12,796 nt of DNA. Source: Campylobacterota bacterium. GTDB lineage: Bacteria > Campylobacterota > Campylobacteria > Campylobacterales > Sulfurovaceae. Below are positions 1 to 5,826 of the stretch, piece by piece. Under the pieces are notes generated by a model. That model was not told where the DNA came from. It saw only the letters and a list, made by a program, of their open reading frames with translations, and searched no databases. The position numbers and the translations under genes are program-made. Each line of letters begins with the position of its first letter. Position 1 is the stretch's first letter. Location: contig DRQB01000199.1 of NCBI GenBank assembly GCA_011330645.1, positions 1 through 12,796 on the forward strand. Reading direction: 5' to 3'.

Positions 1-2292
1 CGTATCTCCATGCCAGATATCGATATGGACTTTTGTCAGGCACGTCGTCAAGAGATACTTGACTACGTGGTAGAGAAATATGGTCGTGTGAATGTGGCAC
101 AAATCATTACTTTTGGTAAGCTTCTTGCCAAAGGGGTCATACGTGATGTTGCACGTGTGCTTGATATGCCTTACTCTAAAGCTGATGCCATGGCAAAACT
201 CATCCCTGATGAACTGGGTATTGACCTTAAAGGTTCGTATGAAAAAGAGCCAAAGATAAAAGAGTTATTGGATAGTGACCCTCAGGCAAAACGTACTTGG
301 GAGTATGCATTAGCACTTGAGGGGCTCAATCGTAATGCTGGAACACACGCAGCCGGTGTAGTTATATCCAATGAGCCACTGTGGCAGAAAACACCACTCT
401 TTAAACCGACAGGACTCGATACGCTTGCGACACAGTACTCTGGTAAGTATGTTGAAGATGTAGACCTTATTAAGTTTGACTTTTTGGGGCTTAAAACACT
501 CACAGTCATCGAAGAGGCACTGCAACTTGTAGAGCGTCGTCATGGCAAACGCATTAACTTTGTGGAAGAGAATATAGAAGATAGAAAAGTGTATGATTAT
601 ATCTCCACAGGTGAAACTTTAGGACTGTTCCAGATAGAGTCCGCAGGTATGCAGGATTTGGCGAAAAAGCTGAAGCCAGATGGGTTTGAAGATATTATTG
701 CGATGCTCGCACTGTATCGTCCAGGACCGATGGAGTCAGGGATGCTTGATGACTTTGTCGAGCGTAAACATGGACGTCAAAAAATCACTTATGCTTTCCC
801 TGAATTAGAGCCTATACTTAAACCTACCTATGGGGTAATTGTCTATCAGGAACAGGTTATGCAGATTGTACAGACCATTGGTGGCTTCAGTCTTGGTGGG
901 GCGGACTTGGTTAGACGTGCGATGGGTAAAAAGATTAAAGAAGAGATGGACAAACTCCAAGGTGAGTTTGCCGATGGTGCAGTGAAAAAAGGCTTCGATA
1001 GACAAAAAGCCTTTGATCTGTTTGACCTCATTGTAAAGTTTGCGGGGTATGGTTTTAACAAATCTCACTCTGCAGCCTATGCGATGGTAACGTTTTATAC
1101 CTCTTATTTGAAATACTATTATCCAACTGAGTTTATGGCGGCTATCTTAACACTGGAAAAAAACAATACCGACAAAGTAGTCCGTTATGTTGATGAAGTA
1201 AAACGTATGGGGATGAAGCTTCTCCCACCTGATATTAACAAGTCAGGACTTGTTTTTGAAGCACGTAATATTGATGGTGATGAAGTAGTAATGTTTGGTA
1301 TGGGTGCACTCAAAGGTGCTGGAGACATTGCTATCAACACCATGCTTGAAGCAAGAGAAGAGGGCGAATTTAAAGACCTCTCTGACTTTGTCTCTCGTAT
1401 AGACTCAAGTAAGGTTAACAAAAGAGTGATAGAAACGTTAGCTAAAGCGGGAGCCTTTGATAGCTTTGGGTACTCACGTAAGGCTATTCTCTCACAGATA
1501 GATGATATTATAGACATGGCAAAAAAAGCAGGTGAAGCAAAAAAACAAGCGGTTAATTCACTTTGGGGTGATGATGAAGAGATGACTTCTGTGACACTTG
1601 AACTCACAGATATGCAAGAGTTTGAACCTATGGAAGTCTTGGAGATGGAAAAAGAGTCGTTAGGTTTCTACGTATCAGGTCATCCACTAGACAAATACCG
1701 TGAACAACTTGACGGCATCAACTATACACTAAGTTCTGAAATAGATGACTTGGCAGATGGTTCGCAAGCGATGTTTATAGGGAAGATAGAAAATATCACT
1801 GAAAAAATTTCCAAAAAAGGTAATAAATTTGGTATCGCAAACATTATGGATTTGCATGGAAACATTGAACTGATGCTTTTTGAAAATAGACTCAAAGAAC
1901 TTGAAGAGGACTTTGACCTTACCAAGCCTATAGCCTTTAAAGTGAAGATTACCAAAGATGGTGATTTTACCCGTATGAATATATTGAAAATCTCTAATAT
2001 CAAAGATGCCAAAAAAGCCAAAGTTAAAGTAGAAAAAGAGGTGAAGCATGTACCAGAACCTGTCCTCCCTCCACTTATACTTTCTCTAAATCTTATGCCA
2101 GATGCTAAAACGGTAGAGGAATTGATGTGCTTAGTAGAACGTCACCCTGGGAAACGCCCGTTGGAGCTACATATTAAGTCAAAACTAGCTGATGTGATTA
2201 TAGAGAGTAAATTAAAAGTCAGTGATTTGATTGTAGAAGAGGCTAAAGAAATAGGGGTCTATTTAGAGGAAACATTAAGTATAGAAGCTTAA
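1..2292 (+). CDS. dnaE: DNA polymerase III subunit alpha, C-terminal part (5' end outside window)
   Basis: This is the catalytic subunit of the replicative polymerase. The reading frame is open from base 1 (Arg-Ile-Ser before the Met at 10), so the N-terminal PHP domain and part of the palm lie off the left edge. Counting from that Met, PDIDMDF at residues 2-8 carries the first two catalytic aspartates, and Asp157 in KFDFLGLKTL is the third. Other C-family signatures are LYRPGPMESGM (235-245), GVIVYQEQVM (275-284) and GYGFNKSHSAAYAM (346-359). Helix-hairpin-helix motifs follow at about 430-490 and an OB fold at about 585-665. NSLWG near 516-520 sits where a beta-clamp-binding motif is expected and resembles a degenerate one (inference). 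Arginine is mostly CGT, unlike the TCA genes downstream. The C-terminus is followed by a 103-nt spacer with no clear terminator. Identification is secure. Confidence 0.97.
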   Translation, partial: RISMPDIDMDFCQARRQEILDYVVEKYGRVNVAQIITFGKLLAKGVIRDVARVLDMPYSKADAMAKLIPDELGIDLKGSYEKEPKIKELLDSDPQAKRTWEYALALEGLNRNAGTHAAGVVISNEPLWQKTPLFKPTGLDTLATQYSGKYVEDVDLIKFDFLGLKTLTVIEEALQLVERRHGKRINFVEENIEDRKVYDYISTGETLGLFQIESAGMQDLAKKLKPDGFEDIIAMLALYRPGPMESGMLDDFVERKHGRQKITYAFPELEPILKPTYGVIVYQEQVMQIVQTIGGFSLGGADLVRRAMGKKIKEEMDKLQGEFADGAVKKGFDRQKAFDLFDLIVKFAGYGFNKSHSAAYAMVTFYTSYLKYYYPTEFMAAILTLEKNNTDKVVRYVDEVKRMGMKLLPPDINKSGLVFEARNIDGDEVVMFGMGALKGAGDIAINTMLEAREEGEFKDLSDFVSRIDSSKVNKRVIETLAKAGAFDSFGYSRKAILSQIDDIIDMAKKAGEAKKQAVNSLWGDDEEMTSVTLELTDMQEFEPMEVLEMEKESLGFYVSGHPLDKYREQLDGINYTLSSEIDDLADGSQAMFIGKIENITEKISKKGNKFGIANIMDLHGNIELMLFENRLKELEEDFDLTKPIAFKVKITKDGDFTRMNILKISNIKDAKKAKVKVEKEVKHVPEPVLPPLILSLNLMPDAKTVEELMCLVERHPGKRPLELHIKSKLADVIIESKLKVSDLIVEEAKEIGVYLEETLSIEA

Positions 2293-2361
2293 ATTTTGCA
2301 CATATATTACATAGATAGATAGTATTATGCATCAATTAAACTCAGTTTTATCTATAAGTAT

Positions 2362-2367
2362 TATAAT
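2362..2367 (+). promoter_or_regulatory. Candidate -10 element (TATAAT) for the DUF302-like gene at 2396
   Basis: A perfect TATAAT lies 28 nt before the start codon, giving a predicted leader of about 22 nt. No good -35 is visible at the usual distance; the upstream DNA is T-rich, as is common in Campylobacterota promoters. The hexamer overlaps a short inverted repeat, ATAATT-CTG-AATTAT (2363-2377). Confidence 0.5.
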
Positions 2368-2395
2368 TCTGAATTATTAACATTAAGGGGATACA

Positions 2396-2992
2396 ATGAA
2401 ATTAATAAAAGGTTTATTTACACTTATTGGAGCAATCGTCGTGATTGCTGCTATTATAGGTGCAGTAACAATCGGTCCGAAAATCGCAAAGCTTGATCCA
2501 CAGGCATTACCAGAATACATGAAAATGTTTGACAAAGTATTGACTACAGGTGACCCTGCAAAAGGTATGGTACGTAGAGTCAAAATGGTAATACCAGAAG
2601 GTATGACAAAAGCAGAAGCATTTGAAAATGCACTTGATATTATGGATGAAACTGCTGCAGAATATGGATTGGCAATGGTTGACAATAAAACAATGCCAAG
2701 AGGAGGAAAGCTTTTCAAAGACGGTGGACTTCTTACGCACATTCGTTCTTACTGTTCTCCAGCAATTGCAGATAAATTTTTAACACACTCAAGAGAATTT
2801 ATAGGTTTTATGCCTTGTAGAATAGGATTTATAGAAGAGCCAAATGGTGATATTTATATTTATACTATGAGTATGGAACTTATGATTAATGGTGGATATA
2901 CATTATCTCCTGATTTACTACAACTTGCAAATGAAGTAAGAACTGGTATGTACACGATGATGGAAAAAGCTGCTGCTGGTGATGATGACTAA
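2396..2992 (+). CDS. Membrane-anchored DUF302-like protein
   Basis: Function unknown. The 198-aa product starts with Lys residues and one hydrophobic segment (about residues 5-27), predicting a signal anchor with the rest outside the cytoplasm. The soluble part has the DUF302-like pattern in its second half: a hydrophobic-Pro-Cys strand (FMPCRIGF, 138-145), then a turn with Asn-Gly-Asp (150-152) and a strand IYIYTM (153-158), then a C-terminal helix. There are only two cysteines, Cys120 and Cys141, and both have counterparts in the next gene (Cys246, Cys268). The start is fixed by AAGGGG at 2385-2390, five nt before ATG. The gene has its own -10 upstream and a hairpin terminator downstream, so it is probably a single transcription unit. 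The family call is from pattern memory and would need a profile search. Confidence 0.8.
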   Translation: MKLIKGLFTLIGAIVVIAAIIGAVTIGPKIAKLDPQALPEYMKMFDKVLTTGDPAKGMVRRVKMVIPEGMTKAEAFENALDIMDETAAEYGLAMVDNKTMPRGGKLFKDGGLLTHIRSYCSPAIADKFLTHSREFIGFMPCRIGFIEEPNGDIYIYTMSMELMINGGYTLSPDLLQLANEVRTGMYTMMEKAAAGDDD

Positions 2993-3002
2993 TCTCATTT
3001 AA

Positions 3003-3034
3003 ATGCTGTCTCTTTTTGAGATGGCATCTTTCTT
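3003..3034 (+). terminator. Intrinsic terminator after the membrane-anchored DUF302-like gene
   Basis: ATGCTGTCTC (3003-3012) pairs with GAGATGGCAT (3018-3027) over ten positions, including two G-T wobbles, around a TTTTT loop. The T-rich CTTTCTT follows. It begins 10 nt after the stop codon at 2990-2992. Confidence 0.65.
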
Positions 3035-3035
3035 C

Positions 3036-3061
3036 ACAATGTTCTAAATTTGGAACATTGT
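3036..3061. promoter_or_regulatory. 26-nt near-perfect palindrome, possible operator or second terminator hairpin
   Basis: ACAATGTTC (3036-3044) is inverted as GAACATTGT (3053-3061), and the centre AAATTT is itself palindromic. Only the 3045/3052 pair fails to match, so 24 of 26 bases are symmetric. A TATACT hexamer at 3075-3080 lies just downstream and could be a -10 for the gene at 3228, which would place the palindrome over the -35 region. The alternative is an RNA hairpin that backs up the terminator just before it; the following T tract is short. Confidence 0.45.
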
Positions 3062-3134
3062 TTCTCTCCTACTTTATACTATCATGTAATAAAAAGACTT
3101 TAATTATGAGTAAAATTGTATGCTCTGTGAATAA

Positions 3135-3150
3135 AAATAAATAAATAAAT
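3135..3150 (+). repeat. Short AAAT tetranucleotide repeat (4 units)
   Basis: Four perfect AAAT units lie 78 nt upstream of the 653-aa gene, in its leader or promoter region. The tract is short, and in AT-rich DNA this may be chance. Confidence 0.6.
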
Positions 3151-3227
3151 ATCCTTTTTAAAGATTATAGATGGTCTTAATTTTGATGTGATAAACTAAG
3201 AAGAATGTATTACATGAAGGAATAATA

Positions 3228-5189
3228 ATGAATAAACTACTACTAGCACTTTTTTGTACCATAGGATTGGTTCATGCAGATGTGCATTCGAATATGGCAA
3301 AACCAATATTGACAGCAGAACTGCAAGGTTCTGAAGGAAATAAAGAAAAAGAAATTGATGGACTGATTAAAAAATTGGGGACGATTGGATATTCGACAGT
3401 TGCCGCAAATAAAAATATCCAAGTACATTACTATAATAAATTTCAAGAAAAAAATGTTGAGATGATTTCTTTTTTTGGTGTAGTCAATAAAGAGAAAATC
3501 CGACCACTACTTTTGGCAAATCCAGATTTTGGGGCCTATGCACCATTTAACTTTTTGGTATATAAGACATTAGATACACAAAGTGATAACAATACTTGGT
3601 ACGGACATCTTGCCCCTGATACAATGTTAGATATTATTGGCAGTAAAAATGAAGACAATAGAAAAGCCTTTAAAAAGATGGTTGGCTCACTTGACATGCT
3701 TGTGAATAAAGAGATGATTCCTGCACTCAGTAAAAAGTTTGAACATACAAAACCTCTCCCTGCCCATGGATTGACTAAATTAGTAAAAAAGTTTGACAAT
3801 ACAGATGATTTAGAAACATTTGTTGAAGATTTTATCTCTGACCATGACGGTCGATTTTCCAAACATGATTTTATTATTGCAGGATTTATTGACTATAAAT
3901 TCGAATATGAAGATATGGATTTAGAGTTTGATAAATATGATGCTTACTGGGTATCTTTACTTTGTCACTTTAAATTTTCAAATTCTATTTTTAACAGAGG
4001 TATACCAGAAGCTGGGATGTTTGCACCATGTTCGGTCTATTTTTATATTCCTAAGGGAACCAATGAACTCCACGTTGGGTATGCGAGTGTAGATAACTGG
4101 ATTAATGCATTGAATTTTAGAGACCAAAGACGTATTGACTATATGAAAGCGATTGATGCAGAAGTGGTTGAAACTTTTGAAGAAATGGGCTTTGTAAAAG
4201 AAAATCAAGAATCAAGTGTTGCATCACAAGCTATATCTAAAGAAAAACAAAATACAGAACTGGAAACTTTAAAAGCAGAGTTGGCAAAAGTCAAGGCAGA
4301 ACTTGAAGCATTAAAAAAAAAAGAGCAAATCGAAAATAATACAAGTAAAGTAAGTTCAGAAAAAGAACCTGTAGCCAAAGAATCTAGTGAAGAAAAGGTT
4401 ATCTCTGTTCTACCTACAAAGACATTTAAAACTGCAAAGTTTACTTTGGGGAAAGTTGCCCCAAATGTCCTTTCGGCTTATTATGCAGCACAACCTCAAA
4501 CGCTTGAGGGGACAAAACAAAATCTTGAGAAGAACGGCTTTACAATTCTTGCACAAACAGAGGTACTTAAAGGACATACGGTACTCACTATTACGAATGC
4601 ACAACTTCAGGCTACAAACACCTTTTTAGCAACCTTAAATGTTCACGTTAACGGAAAGGATGAGATACGTGTACAAAACCCTTCTTATTTTGCGGCAGCA
4701 TATCTACAAGATAAATATAGCTATGGACAATTTGGAGATACACTCCATGCATTACAATCGGCATTAGGTGATTTATATGTTGTCAATGATGTTTTTGAAA
4801 CAACAGAACTTCCAGAGTACCAATTTATGATGGGAATGCCACATTTTGATGATTTTATTGAGGTATCAGAGGGAGAGGATTTAGTGCAAAAAGTAACTTC
4901 GCATAAAGCAGAAAAATATGTAGCCTACACCTTGAAACTTCCAAATGGTACTATCTTAGTAGGGCATAAATTAAGAAGTCGAACCAATAAGTTTCTTCAC
5001 AAAATAAATGCAGAACGTAATACGAATATTTTACCTTATCAGTCGTTGATAAAAGAGGGAAAGGCAATTATTTTAGATCCTAAATATTATTTAGCACTTT
5101 CTCTTCCTCTTTTAACTATGTCAGATTTTATGAAAATAGCATCTGCACCAGGGGAAATAGAAAAAGACATTAAGCGGGCATATAAATAA
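3228..5189 (+). CDS. Large secreted multi-module DUF302-like protein with central coiled coil
   Basis: Function unknown. The 653-aa product has a Sec signal peptide with likely cleavage after Ala17 (VHA|D). Module A (about 42-165) has L50-xxx-GYSTVA followed by APFNFLVY (105-112). Module B (about 190-322) has Cys246 and FAPCSVYF (265-272), aligning with FMPCRIGF of the upstream gene. Residues 335-368 form a Lys/Glu-rich coiled coil with hydrophobics at 345, 348, 352, 355, 359 and 362. A charged Ser/Lys/Glu linker (370-395) leads to module C (about 420-653), where L433-xxx-GFTILA repeats the module A opening. Besides Cys10 in the signal peptide, Cys246 and Cys268 are the only cysteines. AAGGA (3217-3221) is six nt before ATG. 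The reading frame is intact. A periplasmic location is likely; the role could be binding or structural. The modular reading is by eye. Confidence 0.8.
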   Translation: MNKLLLALFCTIGLVHADVHSNMAKPILTAELQGSEGNKEKEIDGLIKKLGTIGYSTVAANKNIQVHYYNKFQEKNVEMISFFGVVNKEKIRPLLLANPDFGAYAPFNFLVYKTLDTQSDNNTWYGHLAPDTMLDIIGSKNEDNRKAFKKMVGSLDMLVNKEMIPALSKKFEHTKPLPAHGLTKLVKKFDNTDDLETFVEDFISDHDGRFSKHDFIIAGFIDYKFEYEDMDLEFDKYDAYWVSLLCHFKFSNSIFNRGIPEAGMFAPCSVYFYIPKGTNELHVGYASVDNWINALNFRDQRRIDYMKAIDAEVVETFEEMGFVKENQESSVASQAISKEKQNTELETLKAELAKVKAELEALKKKEQIENNTSKVSSEKEPVAKESSEEKVISVLPTKTFKTAKFTLGKVAPNVLSAYYAAQPQTLEGTKQNLEKNGFTILAQTEVLKGHTVLTITNAQLQATNTFLATLNVHVNGKDEIRVQNPSYFAAAYLQDKYSYGQFGDTLHALQSALGDLYVVNDVFETTELPEYQFMMGMPHFDDFIEVSEGEDLVQKVTSHKAEKYVAYTLKLPNGTILVGHKLRSRTNKFLHKINAERNTNILPYQSLIKEGKAIILDPKYYLALSLPLLTMSDFMKIASAPGEIEKDIKRAYK

Positions 5190-5190
5190 T

Positions 5191-5224
5191 TTTCTCTGTC
5201 CTTTGGAGTTTGGGGACAGAGAAA
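5191..5224. terminator. Perfect 11-bp stem-loop between convergent genes
   Basis: TTTCTCTGTCC (5191-5201) is perfectly inverted as GGACAGAGAAA (5214-5224) around a 12-nt loop. It begins one base after the stop codon of the 653-aa gene. Neither strand has a strong T tract after the stem beyond the arm's own TTT, so it may be a weak terminator, a 3'-end stabiliser, or both. It is placed where a terminator would be expected. Confidence 0.5.
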
Positions 5225-5339
5225 TATGGATTTTGAAAACGTATGTTTAGATATATGTCTGGAGACGTATTTTATCTATCTTGTAAGTATGAACTTACAC
5301 TTTATGTATTGAAGGAAGGGGGAGTCCTCAAAATCCATA
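5225..5339. repeat. 115-nt segment bounded by 12-nt inverted repeats
   Basis: TATGGATTTTGA (5225-5236) recurs inverted as TCAAAATCCATA (5328-5339). Inside lies a perfect 7-bp hairpin, TGTAAGT-ATGA-ACTTACA (5282-5299). No target-site duplication is visible at the ends and there is no coding capacity I would support. It could be a small MITE-like remnant, a structured transcript end, or chance. It fills the gap between the 653-aa gene and the convergent small gene. Confidence 0.45.
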
Positions 5340-5350
5340 ATATAAAATGG

Positions 5351-5560
5351 TTAGTTTTCTTCAGTAAAACCTCCTTGTGTATTGGTGTTATTATCATCTT
5401 CCTCATCTTGAATTTGAAGTCTCGCTTCTTGTGCATCAAGAGCTAAACTTGTTACCGTAAACTCTCTTGTAATACGTGCTTTTTTTTCTACATCTTTTGC
5501 ATGTAATGCTGAGAGAGACAATATCAGTAGGATGAGACTATAAAATATTTTTCTTATCAT
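5351..5560 (-). CDS. Small secreted protein, 69 aa, unknown function
   Basis: I do not recognise this gene. Its product begins with Arg/Lys residues and a strong hydrophobic stretch (about 5-18), with likely signal-peptidase cleavage after Ala21 (LHA|K). The mature part is about 48 residues, hydrophilic, without cysteine. It has a basic segment (KKARITR, 26-32), a short strand-like middle (FTVTSLAL) and a very acidic, Asn/Thr-rich tail (from about 51). The start is supported by GAGGT on the minus strand (5570-5566), five nt before ATG. The gene is convergent with the 653-aa gene and divergent from icd. A TACAAT -10 and a pair of direct repeats lie upstream. Signal peptide plus RBS plus isolated position argue for a real gene rather than a chance ORF. 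Confidence 0.7.
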   Translation of the reverse strand: MIRKIFYSLILLILSLSALHAKDVEKKARITREFTVTSLALDAQEARLQIQDEEDDNNTNTQGGFTEEN

Positions 5561-5565
5561 GGTTT

Positions 5566-5570
5566 ACCTC
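5566..5570 (-). promoter_or_regulatory. Ribosome binding site of the small secreted-protein gene
   Basis: Read on the minus strand this is GAGGT, five nt before the ATG at 5560. It is one of the main reasons for calling the short gene real. Confidence 0.65.
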
Positions 5571-5608
5571 AATTTAAATATTCCGAAATGATTGTTTCGA
5601 ATAGAGAA

Positions 5609-5614
5609 ATTGTA
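5609..5614 (-). promoter_or_regulatory. Candidate -10 element (TACAAT) for the small secreted-protein gene
   Basis: On the minus strand TACAAT runs from 5614 to 5609, predicting a leader of about 42 nt. There is no good -35; the direct repeats at 5622-5641 occupy that region. Confidence 0.35.
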
Positions 5615-5621
5615 ATGCAAT

Positions 5622-5641
5622 TTTATTACCACTTTATTACC
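5622..5641 (-). repeat. Two direct repeats (GGTAATAAA) 11 bp apart upstream of the small gene
   Basis: The 9-mer TTTATTACC (GGTAATAAA on the minus strand) occurs at 5622-5630 and 5633-5641, exactly 11 bp apart. Tandem half-sites one helical turn apart, over a poor -35, are typical of OmpR/PhoB-family response-regulator sites. Regulation is inference. Confidence 0.4.
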
Positions 5642-5787
5642 CAAAACAATGAGTGAAACTGTATGGAATCGTAACATATAGATTAATATATATAGTATTG
5701 AGAGTATTTTTTGTGTAGTATTGGAACAAATAAATAATATAACTTTTTGATAACCACACATTCAATTATCTTAGACCTAATTAGTGC

Positions 5788-5793
5788 TAAAAT
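5788..5793 (+). promoter_or_regulatory. Candidate extended -10 element (TGC-TAAAAT) for icd
   Basis: TAAAAT preceded by TGC (5785-5787) forms an extended -10, 33 nt before the start codon, giving a predicted leader of about 27 nt. The hexamer is followed, after one base, by its inverted copy ATTTTA (5795-5800). Confidence 0.45.
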
Positions 5794-5826
5794 CATTTTA
5801 CTAAATATTAATTTTAAGGAATATAT

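Noticed and set aside
1185..1607. 140-codon minus-strand open frame inside dnaE
   Set aside because: It is antisense to a strongly conserved dnaE region, is serine/isoleucine-rich low-information sequence, and shows no recognisable family; it mirrors the codon bias of dnaE.
3106..3144. 12-codon plus-strand frame upstream of the 653-aa gene, considered as a leader peptide
   Set aside because: No Shine-Dalgarno sequence precedes it, and no codon run suggests attenuation.
3228..3278. Lipoprotein signal for the 653-aa protein (Cys10)
   Set aside because: Cys10 is preceded by Phe and sits within the hydrophobic core, which does not fit a lipobox; cleavage after VHA is the better reading.
4387..4629. 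80-codon plus-strand open frame within the 653-aa gene
   Set aside because: It is an alternative frame of the coiled-coil/module C region, with no ribosome site of its own seen and no family resemblance.
5243..5446. 67-codon plus-strand frame with a hydrophobic C-terminal stretch
   Set aside because: It overlaps the better supported minus-strand secreted-protein gene, and its hydrophobic run is the complement of that gene's acidic tail. It has no convincing ribosome site.
5564..5761. 65-codon minus-strand frame between the small gene and icd
   Set aside because: No clear ribosome site, composition typical of AT-rich spacer, and it would cover the promoter and direct repeats of the small gene.
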